Assembly: GCA_018894105.1 (NCBI GenBank)
Contig: CM032129.1
Location: forward strand, 29,963,468-30,027,467
Length of the DNA stretch: 64,000 nt
Source: Jacaranda mimosifolia
Lineage: Eukaryota > Streptophyta > Magnoliopsida > Lamiales > Bignoniaceae
Direction: 5' to 3'
This document shows positions 35,709-46,380 of this stretch, piece by piece. Position 1 is the stretch's first letter; each line of letters starts with the position of its first letter. The notes under the pieces were generated by a model. That model searched no databases, had not been told where the DNA came from, and was given only the letters and a program-made list of their open reading frames with translations. Both the position numbers and the translations under genes were made by a program.

Positions 35709-36373
35709 CCATGAAGATAAAAGAAAGATGAGAGGCAAAGAGAGAGACTATAAATATGCAGTTTTATTAGATTCACTAAGGAATGTAATATCTGAAATTA
35801 TGTAAAAAATTATGTATTTCCTTGAAATAAGACTTGAAGAAAATAAAATTCTCTCTTGAAAAAAATTATGTATTAACTTGAAATAAGACTTGAGGAAAAT
35901 AAAATTCTCTTTTGAAAGTGCTAATGCTCTTTTTCATTCTTCATTTTTCACATATACGTTCTTTCTAAAGTTTCTGGGTGAAAATTTTTGTTAACGATTA
36001 AATAAAATAAATGATGTTTTCTTTTCCTTTAATTTTCTTCTTCTACTATGTTTTTAATTGTTTGAAATTATCATAAACGTTTCATAATTTTTCACATTCT
36101 ATCACTTTAATTTGTTTCTGCTTTTTCCAATCGACGTACAGCCAAAAATGGAGCTAATGTAACGTGGGCTGACAAATACTGTAAAACATACAAAATTTGG
36201 CCCAATTAGTGCTGATTAGGATAATTGCGAAATTAATTTCAAATTTTTCAATACCAAAAATGTGCAGAAAATCATAAGAACATGGATTAAATACACTAAC
36301 TCCCAAAAAAAGTCGAGCAATAATTGTGGGACTAAAATTATAATTTTTCCCAAAGGAAGTGAGAAGGGCAAGT
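35709..36373. other. 3' flank of the TPS-b gene
   Basis: It includes a duplicated GACTTGA.GAAAATAAAATTCTC segment (about 35829-35855 and 35887-35913) that carries putative polyadenylation signals. No other gene is supported. Confidence 0.6.
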
Positions 36374-36441
36374 ATGACTTTGAAAGACTTCCATGGCGGT
36401 TCTATTCCTTCCGATCTGCATCTCCCCTCTGCACCTGGCGC
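36374..36441 (+). pseudogene. Gene fragment: first exon of a conserved plant protein (MTLKDFHGGSIPSD...)
   Basis: From the ATG at 36374 the frame reads MTLKDFHGGSIPSDLHLPSA, then P-G-A. This closely resembles the conserved N-terminus of a widespread plant protein of unknown function that begins MTLKDFHGGSIPSD. After the APG the similarity stops and the sequence becomes T/C-rich and intron-like. No later exon is seen before the duplicated TPS-g block begins. It is most likely a truncated or captured first exon. The family recognition is from memory and should be searched. Confidence 0.55.
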
Positions 36442-36639
36442 GTTAGTCCCTTCTTACCTTAGTTTCTCGCACGGCAGTCGGTTTTTGCGTTTGTTTTCTC
36501 CTTCTCTTGTTTTTATTTTTATTTTTTACTATTCTTCATGATTGAACCTTATATTGTAGATTTTTATCTAAAATAAAATTTGGGAATCGATGAAAATTAT
36601 TTGAGAAGACGCAAAATCCATCAGTAATTCACGAAGAAG

Positions 36640-37340
36640 TATTTTTTTTTTAATATTTAATATATTTGACATATGTTTATGAAGTGGAACAAAAAATAAA
36701 ATATTATTCAAAATAAAGAATCAGAACTATCATCCGAATTTCTCACTGGACCCCCTCCACCTTTAGACTAGCCACTGGCCACACAAGAAGACATCAAGAA
36801 CTCATTTGCTTGATGTGTTTGGATTAGGTATGAGACGCATGACTAAGATAAATAGTGGATTATTTAATATCATACCTAATGTTTGTTTGTATATTTTAAA
36901 TAATTTGATATCAAACTTTGATTATTTGTTTGGCATGATTATCCTATTTGACAAACTACAACTTTTTTCCAACTTAGGTTGGAAAATATATAACACTTTA
37001 AGGCCTTGATAAACAAGTTAAGTTTAGACTTAAATGCATCTGGGCCCTAACTATATCAAAAACTTCTAAAAATGAACCAAAAATTGAAATTGAGTTGGAT
37101 TGTGTATCTATCGTGTAATATCAAAGCAAGTAAATGAGCTCCAAGAGTAAATAAATTGTTTTAATTTGTCTTTGTTTGTTGTTACCTAGTCACTAGTTCA
37201 TTTTTGTACTCCAGGATTTGGACCAATGCCCTATGTCTTATTTATTACTCTTTATGATATTTCATAATTTAAATAGCGACATATCGTATAATGAGTCGCG
37301 CTATACCTTTTCTGGTCCAAATAATTTTTTGGATGAATGA
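36640..37340 (+). repeat. Duplicated block A, left part (upstream of TPS-g copy 1)
   Basis: This matches 50160-50640 with shared stretches such as CACTAGTTCA, TTTGGACCAA, TTTGTCTTTGT and the GGTCCGAA/GGTCCAAA..GATTTTTTGG region. It marks the start of the tandem duplication that includes the TPS-g genes. In copy 2 the sequence continues straight into the part matching 41535 onward. In this copy about 4.2 kb intervenes. Confidence 0.75.
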
Positions 37341-37460
37341 GAGGTAAGTTGGAGTAATTAACATGAATAATAATTGGAAACATACAATTTATTTTGCAAA
37401 AGGTTAAATACTAGACTCGAAAAATCGATCTATGTGCAAATTTGGAAAAGTTATAGTTAC

Positions 37461-37807
37461 TGTTAGTGTCCCATATCGGTGAAATAAATAAGTTGGATCT
37501 CTATATATAGTTTTGAGCAATCATCACCTTTTGAGTTATATTTTGGGGTTGAGTTAGGCCCAAGGTCCATTTTTTAATATGATATTAGAGCCACTCATTT
37601 CCGATGTTGAGCTACCCAGTGTTGTTGGACCACTCATTTCATGTTATTCTACACTCCAAATGTTTATTCTTGGGCATGCGTGGGGTGTGTTCCTATCTTA
37701 CATCGGTGAAATAAATAAATTGCGGTCTCTATATATAGTTTTGTGCAATCTTCACCTCTTGAACTAGTTTTTGGGGTTGAGTTGGACCCAAAATCCATTA
37801 TTTAACA
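37461..37807 (+). mobile_element. TRIM retrotransposon (347 bp), complete
   Basis: Two direct LTR copies, 37461-37579 and 37688-37807, share ATCGGTGAAATAAATAA, CTCTATATATAGTTTTG, and TTTTGGGGTTGAGTT. The second ends TTTAACA to give TG...CA ends. Directly after the first LTR is TGATATTAGAGCCAC, a degraded match to the initiator-Met tRNA primer site TGGTATCAGAGCC. The 5-bp flanks are GTTAC (37456-37460) and GTTAT (37808-37812). No coding capacity, as expected of TRIMs. Confidence 0.9.
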
Positions 37808-38245
37808 GTTATTGTATTTTAATTCAACACTAATCACAACAGTCTATTGATTTTGGCTTGTTTTGTCTAGGTGGATTTTTTTAAATTATTCAGATTTTGT
37901 TTTCAGACAATTCAGATTTTGTAGTAACGTGTACAGAAAAGATTAATGTGCTTGAAAAAGAAAGTAGCGTCAGGGAAAAAGATAAATAATTAAATTTTGT
38001 GCATGTTTAGTTTCATTGTCAAACTAAATTATACCGTTGATACCTTCATCACGTAACTAACTTACGGTATTTATATATTCATCATATCAATATCTAATAT
38101 TGATATGCTAAAATAATTGTTTTATTAAGAGGAAAAGTTACAGTGACATTTTATTTATTTATTTTTATGTGGAAGATGAAGATTGTCACACGTTTAAAAG
38201 ACATCTAAAAGAGTACTGGAGAAAGATGATCATTTTACTTTAAAT

Positions 38246-38579
38246 CACTACTGCTATAAAATTAATTTTCTAGCTATTATATCTACGAGTTTTCGTAGCA
38301 AATGTAATATTTTTTAATTATAATCAACAAAAATTATGAATAATGAATCCATAGCATTATACGTTTAAAGTATAACATATTATTTATTCATTATCCATAG
38401 AAAAATTAATATATTTATAAAAAAAATGATTATCAACTATAAACTGATCATAGTTAAGGTTACCTGCAAAAACATCAGCATCAAACTTTGCTAGAATAAT
38501 TGCATAGCCAAAGCCATGAATTTTTAGCATTAGCGACGGATTGGATTTGCCATAGTTTATCCCTTAGTTTTTCATAGTG
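38246..38579. mobile_element. CACTA-type MITE in array unit 1 (334 bp)
   Basis: It begins CACTACTGCTATAAAA and ends TTTTTCATAGTG, with AAT on both sides (38243-38245 and 38580-38582), the 3-bp duplication typical of CACTA elements. Internally GCATTAGCGACGGATT and TACGAGTTTTCGTAGC are characteristic foldback motifs. The terminal repeat is imperfect beyond CACTA. Confidence 0.7.
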
Positions 38580-40130
38580 AATTTAAATGATATATCTAAG
38601 TTTTACTATGTGCTAAAGGTACTTATTTAAAGGTAATTAAAAAGTTCACTCAACCAATTTGGCTGAACACATGTCAAGAGATCGAGATCTAAATTAGTAA
38701 TTTTCAATCTAAGATTATTCAAAATTTGTGATAATATTAAAAAAAAAAAAAAAAAGAAGAGTAATCTATTATGAAAAATGAGCGTGGACAAGAAAGAAGA
38801 GCAGCATGAGAGGGAAAATACCAGTAACCGATTTTTGTGTACATTTAGTTTGATTATCAAACTAACATATGCTATAGATACATATATCAAATATTACTAT
38901 CTTATAGTATTGATATATTCATCAAATCATATTACCTAATAATATTGATACATTAAAATATTTTACTTTATTAAGAAGAAAAATAAAAATATGGTATCCT
39001 ATTTATTTATTTTTATGTAAAGAAAAGTACTGTCAAACGTCTAAAAGAGAGGAGAAAGATGCCATGCATGTGTTGCTTTAAATTTAAATGAAAGAGACAA
39101 CAGTCTTTTTAAAATTATTTAAAGGTAAATACGTTTGCACAATTAATCTAGAAATAGAGATCTAAATTGATCAATTTTTAATTTTTAATTATTTAAATTT
39201 TGTTTAAAATGAACGAAGAAGAAACGAGTAACGTGGACGAGAAATAAAAATGACATGGGAGAAAAAAGATAAATAATTTATTTTCAATGTACATTTGGTT
39301 CAATTTTCAGTGTATACTTAGTTTGATTGTCAAACTAACTTATAGTATTACATGTTCATCAAATTTTTAACTTATTGTATTGATATATCAGCCAAATCAA
39401 TATATTACCTAGATGTTTACACTTACATAATTCTTTTCTTAAAAAGTAAAAAGTGTGGCATTTTATTAATTTATTTTTATTTGGAGAAAAAATAACGTTA
39501 TACGTCTAAAAAGAGGGAAAATATGGTCATTTTACTTTGAGTTTAAATGAAAGGTATGAGAGTCCTTTTATTTGTTAAAAGGTATTTAAAGGTAAAAAAA
39601 TTTGCATAGTCAACTTGTCTTATATACACGTCCAGAAACCGAGATATAAATTTATCGATTTTCAATTTCAAATTATTTAAATCTTGTAGTAACATGGATG
39701 AACAAGAAAAAAAAAACATAATTTCTTGTGAAAAATGAGGTAATATGGATGAGGGGAAAAAGACACAATTGATTTTCTATGTACATTTAATTAGATTGTC
39801 AATCTAATCAATAACATTGATTTATCATCAAATCACTAACTTGTAGTAGTATAGATATATCAATGAAAGCAATGTATAACCTAATATGATACGCTAAAAT
39901 AATTTTTTATTAAGAAGTAAAATACAAATGTGGTAATTTTGTTTATTTAATTATTGTTAATTGGAGAAGAAAGAATCACATTTTAAAAGAGAGCAAAAAG
40001 ATTATCGTTTTATTTTAAAGTTTAAATGAAAGGTATAAGAGTCATTTTACGTGTGAATCCTTTTATGTCTAAAAGGTACTTAAGGCAAAAAATTTGCACA
40101 TTCAACTAGTCCAAGCACGCGTCCACATTC

Positions 40131-40542
40131 TAACAACCCGTTTGGTTTTATTTTCAAAGGCATTTTCAAAAGTTGAAAAGTTAATTACAAAATAAAAATA
40201 GAAATTAATATGTATTTAGATGAAATGACGGAAAGTAATAATTAGAATATGTTATAGGATTGAAAAGTAGGTTAATTTATATTATGTTATGTTTAAAAAA
40301 TATATATTTTTTAAATATATGTATATTTTATTAATTTGAAAATGATAATGGGTATTTTATGTCAAATCAAATTTAAATTTGATTCATGCGATAGTAAAAT
40401 AATATAGTAGGTTTAGAAAAAGTTTTGAGAAGAAAATATGTATTTTTTCCTAAAAAAAATTGTGAAAAAATGTTTGTTTCTAATTTTAACTTTCAAATGA
40501 AAATATAAATGAGGCTTGGAAATCAAACCAGAGGGGCAGTTA
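40131..40542. mobile_element. TIR element in array between units 4 and 5
   Basis: The left end TAACAACCCGTTTGGTTTTATTTTC and the right end on the other strand, TAACTGCCCCTCTGGTTTGATTTCC, are inverted repeats. It interrupts the ~475-bp unit. No coding capacity; superfamily unclear. Confidence 0.7.
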
Positions 40543-40652
40543 CATCCGTCCACACATTTCAATTTACAATTTCAAACTATTCAAATTTTGTGGTAACTTG
40601 AACAAAAAAGCTGAATAAGTGATTTCTTATAAAAAATGAGGTAATGTGGACA

Positions 40653-41104
40653 CACTACCAAAAAATATAATATTAGTGATAAAATAATAAGTACAAAATA
40701 AAAGTTGTCACTAATAATACATATTAAGTGACAATAGCTTTATCTTGTCACTAAGGACCAATTTTTAAGTGACAATAAATTTTATCTTGTCACAACATGA
40801 CTCAATATGACCAAAATTAATGTTTTAAATTGTCATCATTAACAATTAGTGACACTCATGTGGTGACAACTTAGCGACAATAAAAATTGTCACTATAATT
40901 TGTGATAAGATTTTCATTGTCACCATAGGTGTATCACTAATTGTTTATGGTGACAACTTTAACAGTACTCTTGTCACTATTTAGTTTGGAAAAATCATTA
41001 AAGTAACAAAATTAAATTTCTTTGTCACCAATATAAATAATTAGTGACAACTTATACATTGTCACTTACTATTTTATCACTAATTTATTTATTTTTTTGT
41101 AGTG
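40653..41104. mobile_element. CACTA-type MITE in array unit 5 (452 bp)
   Basis: It starts CACTACCAAAAAATA and ends TTTTTTTGTAGTG, with ACA on both sides (40650-40652 and 41105-41107). More than ten GTGACA/TGTCAC motifs are spread along it in both orientations, like the subterminal transposase-binding repeats of CACTA elements. A decayed relative lies at 56745-57265. Confidence 0.88.
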
Positions 41105-41534
41105 ACAAAAAATAACGTCAGGGACAAAGATTCATCAAATTACTAACTTATGGTATTGGTATGGTCATATAAAATCAATATCTTACCAAATATTGTCACA
41201 TTAAAATATTTTATTTTTATTTAAAAAAATAAAAGTGTGGCATTTCATTTATTCGTTTTGATATGAACGGGGAAGATTGTTAAATACGTCTAAAAAGAGA
41301 GGGAAAAAAAGGCATTTTGTTTTAGATTTAAATGGAAGGTATAATAGCTTTTTATGCACAGCCACTTTGTCTGAACATGCACACAATAGATCTAAATTGA
41401 TCAATTTTCAAGAATATAAAGGACTGATGTACAAATTAGAAAAGTAGGTTTTCAGTTGGTTAACCACTTTATGGGGAGGTAAATTTTATTAAATTCTGAA
41501 TAGGATATTGAATAAAGAGTGAAATAGATTATTC

Positions 41535-42216
41535 AATTTGAGGATAAGCATACTCTTTTAAATGAATATTTTGATACTATAGATTCCATCATTTTTTACG
41601 CGCAAAAAATAGTGGAATATAATATGGTGAAATATAGGAATGATGAGTATTCCTCCCCCATTTAATATAACATCCAAACATTTTTAAAAAAAATTGCAAT
41701 TTTTGTCTTGTGAATTGTAGTCAATTTATTTTGGATATGATCTGAAACTAGGGCTATTCCTTTTGTTTATGTGACATTTCTAAAATTTAATACGCCTGAA
41801 AGAATTTTTTTTTTATATTTTTTAAATATAAACTGAATCTTTTTAATTGAAATTGGGGCTTTTAGTCAAGTGGCATGTGGCACAGTAACAGAAGTCTCCC
41901 ATATAATATGGAAGATCAGAAGTTCGAGCATGGACAAGCTTAATGTGTGTATAAATAAATAAAAAGAAAAAACTGGGGCTATTTATTTTGTTTATGCGAC
42001 ACCTTTAAAGTCTAATACGAGGCCCTTTACCATAGAGGTGATTGGTTTATGAATTATTATTGCAAGTAGATTTGAACATGTGACTTTTTTGTAGCAAATA
42101 ATGGCCCTGTCCAACATTGACTACCCCTTGGTGGTTCCCCAACTCCCTTGTAATGAAGGAATTCACAAAAACAAATGTATATCTTGTCCCGCAGTACCTC
42201 AAAGACAAATCCACAC
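41535..42216 (+). repeat. Duplicated block A, right part, with a SINE-like insertion
   Basis: 41535-41800 matches 50625-50870 (GAGGATAAGCATACTCTTTT, GTGGAATATAATATGG, GAATGATGAGTAT, ATTTATTTTGGATATGATCTGAA). This restores the alignment with copy 2 after the inserted array. 41858-41965 is a SINE-like copy listed separately. Confidence 0.8.
41858..41965 (+). mobile_element. tRNA-derived SINE-like copy
   Basis: A box-A-like TAGTCAAGTGG (41863-41873) and a box-B-like AGTTCGAGCAT (41921-41931) are at tRNA-like spacing, followed by GTGTGTATAAATAAATAAA. It shows the CTCCCATATAATATGGAAG stem also seen in the copy at 57640-57745. Confidence 0.55.
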
Positions 42217-42225
42217 TACAAATAC
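42217..42225 (+). promoter_or_regulatory. Damaged TATA box of TPS-g copy 1
   Basis: The sequence is TACAAATAC, where the aligned promoter of copy 2 has TATAAATAG (51225-51233) within otherwise matching flanks (ACAAATCCACAC before; ATCACAT..ATTGCTCTGAGGAATTCC after). The TATA to TACA change should weaken a TATA-dependent promoter. Confidence 0.7.
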
Positions 42226-42331
42226 ATTCGTTTGCTACCTGGGTTATCACATATTGCTCTGAGGAATTCCACTTTCGTTTCTTGTTTTTCTTTTTCTTCC
42301 CTTTGATCCGAACAAAATTACATTTCTCTAC

Positions 42332-44684
42332 ATGGCAGTACGCTGCCATGGCTTTTCTCCTATTTTTCGACCTTTTTCTTCTGTTTTTCTTACTAAATTC
42401 TTTGATAGTGGGAAGAATAATAAACCCTTCTCGGTTGCATGTGGAGGTACTACTCAGAAATATTGGAGCAATGCTGAAATCTTTTCATCAACTTCTGAAC
42501 CCTCCGGAAATCAAGAATGTCTGATCAATGGACACATTTTTCCGGTTAAGTTTCCACTCATAATTTCCAGGACAATTTTTCCAGGCTGATTTTCTTCCAA
42601 AGTATGGCCATTAATGTTATTACATGCAGGTTAAATTCTTCATAGACTATGAACAAAAACTGGAGGACGTTAGGCGCTTACTCAAGTCGAGTGAAGAAGA
42701 AGATCCAATAGAAAGTTTGATCTTTGTGGATGCCATCCAGCGGCTGGGAATTGGCCACCATTATCAGGAAGAGATTCATAAAATTCTCACGCAGCACTAC
42801 GTGAAATCCAGCCATAATATTCATGGATACTCCTCTCTTCATGATGTTTCACTTTCATTCCGACTTTTAAGACAGCAAGGACACTACATAGCATCAGGTT
42901 CTTCGCCATTTCCCCTATTGTTTCCCCCATTTTTTCAGCATTTCTCATCTTTAGTTGCGTATACATGCACAGGCGTGTTTAAAAATTTCAAGGGCAAGGA
43001 CGGAAAGTTCAAAGGAAAACTAAGGCAAGATATCAGGGGATTGCTGGAATTGTACGAAGCTGCACAGGTGAGTTTTGAAGGAGAAAATATACTTGACGAA
43101 GCCGAAGATTTCAGCAGCCAACTTCTCTATGAATGCATGGAAAACATGGATTACAAACGATCTAAAACTATTAATATGAGATTGAAGCACCCTTGTCACA
43201 AGAGCATAACAAGATTGACACAAAGGAACTTCCTAAGAGACCTCGGGGGCATGAATGGATGGAGCAAAACATTAACAGAGCTTGCAGAAATGGATTTTCT
43301 AATGGGGCAATCCATATACCAGAAAGAATTGCTCCAATTTCTCAAGTAAGAAAAAAGATCACATGTGACAGAAAACCCAGAGTTTTAATTTCTTATTAAC
43401 TCTTTCAAGTAAGTTTATTAAAAATATTATGTCATTTTAGATGGTGGAATGGCCTAGGCTTGACGAGGGAGCTAAAGCTCACAAGAAACCAGCCACTAAA
43501 ATGGTATACTTGGTCGATGATGATCCTCATCAATGATATGCGCTTGTCGGTGGAGAGAGTTCAGCTTGCCAAGTCCATAGCTTTTATTTACCTGATAGAT
43601 GATGTTTTTGATCTTTATGGGACACTTACAGAGTTGACTATCTTCACAGACGCTGTAGACAAGTATGAGAATTGGCTTTTCTGGAAGTTTCATTAATCCA
43701 ATACTTTAGGATAATATTGAAATTGTTTGATTAAAATGTGTATATAGATGGGACTATGCCGCCATTGATACGCTGCCTGACTATATGAAGATGTGTTACA
43801 AGGCCCTTCTGGATACTACAAATGAGATAGGCTACATGATATATAAGAAGCATGGACACAACCCCATAAACTCACTAAAACAAACGGTATACATATATAC
43901 ATATATGTATGTTGGAGTCTCTTGATTCGGGATTTGAATTAATATTAATTGATTCCTTAAACAGTCAGATGTTTCACAGATCTTATATATTAATATGCAG
44001 TGGGCAAGTTTGTGCAAAGCATTTCTAGTGGAAGCAAAGTGGTTTGCATCCAGGGATTTGCCGAAAGCAGAAAAGTATTTGGCGAATGGCAAGGTGAGCT
44101 CGGGGGTGCATGTGGTGCTAGTCCACTTATTCTTTGATTTGGGTCTAGGTGGAGCCAATGCTGCAATCCATTTAAATGAAATATCGACGCTCATATCCTG
44201 TGCAGCTGCAATTCTACGTCTTTGGGATGACTTAGGAAGTGCCAAGGTATGTTTTATAGTTGATGTTATAAGAAAACTACTTATCTATAGCGATAACTAT
44301 GAGATCAACTAGATATACATTATAGGTAACAATCAAATGTATGATTAACAGGATGAGAATCAAGATGGACAAGATGGTTCATATATAGAGTGCTACATGA
44401 AAGATCATAAGGCTTTGACAGTTAAACAAGCACGGAAGCATGTCATGAACATGATAGCAAGCGAATGGAAACGTCTTAATAAGGAGTGTTTTTATCTAAA
44501 TCACTCCTCCACATCATTTTTTCAAGAAGCTTCTCTTAATCTTGTAAGGATGGTACCTCTCGTGTATAGTTACAATGACAATCAACGGCCGTCGTTCCTT
44601 GAGGAATTTGTCAAGTTTATGTTGTTCAATACAACATTCCTCGACCACCAAGAAACAAAAAAACAACAGAGTTTATTTGTGTGA
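42332..44684 (+). CDS. Terpene synthase, TPS-g type (linalool/nerolidol synthase-like), copy 1
   Basis: Seven exons, 42332-42544, 42630-42897, 42973-43345, 43441-43662, 43748-43886, 44001-44246 and 44352-44684, join in phase with canonical borders to give 597 residues. The first 71 residues are rich in Ser/Phe/Asn with few acidic residues, suggesting plastid import. There is no RRX8W motif, as is usual for TPS-g, whose products are mostly acyclic alcohols (linalool, nerolidol, geranyllinalool). The catalytic DDVFD is at 338-342 and the second metal motif is D481-D482...S485...E489. The segment [18 protein letters not shown] and the [10 protein letters not shown] tail are TPS-g hallmarks. The RxR of other TPS is R300-N-Q here, again typical of the clade. 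The coding region looks functional, but its TATA box is altered. It is a tandem paralogue of 51363-53707. Confidence 0.92.
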
Positions 44685-45347
44685 ATGTACTATGTCTTAT
44701 GGCCACAAATTTTGGTGAAAAGATAATTCCACGTTCTAGTAATATCATATATAGATCGTTGCATCTCTGATTTCATTAAAGGGGTGTTAGTAGAAAGTAT
44801 TTTAAAGTAATTTACAGCTTTTAGCTGAATTTAAGTTAAATTGGAGTTTTTACAATGACAACTTCTATAATTCCCGTCTAAAGTTAAAATTTGGAAACAG
44901 TTTGCTCACAATTTCAACGTTCATTTTCCACATTTTAAATCCTTAATTTTAATAGTTATTGCAAATACTCCCTACTTTTTTGCATTCGGTTGTGTAGCAG
45001 TTAGCTGTTTATAATCTATATCAATTTACTTTGTCTTTTAAAACTATTAATACAAACTTCAAGGTTAAGTATAAAGCAGCAAAAGAAAAAGAAAGCGACA
45101 AGACAACTATGTAAGACAAAAAATTCATCTGCTCTTTATGTCTTAACAATTCCGCAGCTAATATCTATGTGGGAAACATTACTATATTGAGAAATTAAGA
45201 TGTCTAAGCTAAATGCTTCTGCAGTATTAACCATGGCATTTCCAATACGAGACGACAGTCCATATGGGACCACTATAATTCTAGTTAGGATCGAACTAGT
45301 TTTTAATTGAACAAGATGAATTGACTAAAACTTAGAACATTCGACAA
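44685..45347. other. Shared 3' flank of TPS-g copy 1
   Basis: It aligns with 53708-54260: GTACTATGTCTT, CCACAAA.TTTGGTGAAAAGA, TAAAGGGGTGTT and GACGACAGTCCATATGG/GAGGACAGCCCATATGG. It is part of the duplicated block. No gene. Confidence 0.75.
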
Positions 45348-45355
45348 ATAAAATT

Positions 45356-45947
45356 CAGTGTTTGAAAAATCAAATCGTTTATTAAATCGAAAAATTTACC
45401 GGTTCACGGTTCACTGGTTCAACTGTTGGTTGGACCATAATTGAACCACGATTGAACTGTAACGTCATAATTACAAAATATATATATATATAATATTTAT
45501 ATTATATATATTACTTAAAAATTAATAAAATGCCAAAACATAAAACATAAAGAGCTTAAATGATATTATCTAACATCACAATCCAAATTTCACAATTTAT
45601 ATTATAAATTATCACAACAATTTAAATATTTCAAGTTTGAAGTTTAAAGTTGAGAGTGTATGAGTTAATTCTAAAGTTTAAACTCTAAACCAAGGCTTTT
45701 TTCGACTTTTAGACAGTTTGTGAGGTATACCTTAGCCTTTAAACTTTGTACTTAAACAAAAAAAAATTTAAAAAAAAATTAATTTCATTAAAAATTAAAT
45801 GGAAAAACCAATCCAACCGGCCGGTTTGAATGATTTTAACAAAATAGGACATTTTTTTTAATTTTTCAATTTTTTGAGAAAATGGGACCAGTTCGTCGAC
45901 TGATCGACGGTCCAACCGGCCGGTCCGATCCGATTTTTTAAACAGTG
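45356..45947. mobile_element. hAT-type MITE, CAGTGTTT family, second copy (592 bp)
   Basis: The ends CAGTGTTTGAAAAATC and, on the other strand, CACTGTTTAAAAAATC are inverted repeats. The flanks ATAAAATT (45348-45355) and ATAAAACC (45948-45955) match at 6 of 8. Subterminal GGTTCACGGTTCACTGGTT and CCAACCGGCCGGT motifs match the family at 11698-12434. Confidence 0.8.
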
Positions 45948-46179
45948 ATAAAACCCAGCAACACCCATAATCAAGTAAATGTTCAAGAGTACTCGTGAAT
46001 AGCTAAATATCTATGATATAATGTGGTGGAAAAGAGCATTTATAAGTGTGTTCGCTTAAGTGTACTTGTGAATTTATCTTATCGCCATTTTTTTTATCTA
46101 ACGGTTATCTGTAATTGAGTTTTATATCATTCTCAAATATGATTTAGGTTGGCAAGCAGGCACCTACTTTTCCTTCTTT

Positions 46180-46380
46180 AAAGTTCTGATTAATGACCAA
46201 ATCTCTTAATTAAAATTTTGCAATGGAGGATTCCACATCTTAAAGGGTCCAACTTCCAGGAAAGACTTGTCAACTTTCTTCTCGTTTACTTAAACATAAA
46301 CCCAACCCCTGCATAAATTAATATACAGTCCCACCCAGTATATCCAGTGTATATTTCTTGTGGCTCGATTTCTCCTTCTT
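46180..46380 (+). pseudogene. Remnant of the small membrane-protein gene (promoter and start only)
   Basis: 46190-46380 aligns with 55210-55376: GACCAAATCTCTTAA, CTTAAAGGGTCCAACTT, TTACTTAAACA.AAA.CC and GGCTCGATTTCTCCTTCTTT. The aligned start codon is GTG here (46360-46362 region, CTTGTGGCTCG) where the intact gene has ATG (CTCATGGCTCG). Similarity stops about 20 bp into the coding region. It is therefore a truncated, start-less copy left by the same duplication that made the two TPS-g genes. Confidence 0.75.

Larger units (their letters stand above)
37890..41415 (+). repeat. Tandem array of about 475-bp units upstream of TPS-g copy 1
   Basis: Five diverged units start near 37915, 38707, 39180, 39672 and 40578. 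Each has ATT.AAATTTTGT.GTAAC.TG, then TTAGTTTGATTGTCAAACTAA, then ATTGATATATTCATCAAATC, then GTGGCATTTTATTTATTTATTTTTAT, then CGTCTAAAAGAGAG. The spacing between intact neighbours is 473-492 bp. The longer first and fourth intervals are explained by insertions at 38246-38579 and 40131-40542. The array lies in the 4.2 kb that is absent from the other copy of the TPS duplication. Confidence 0.85.
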
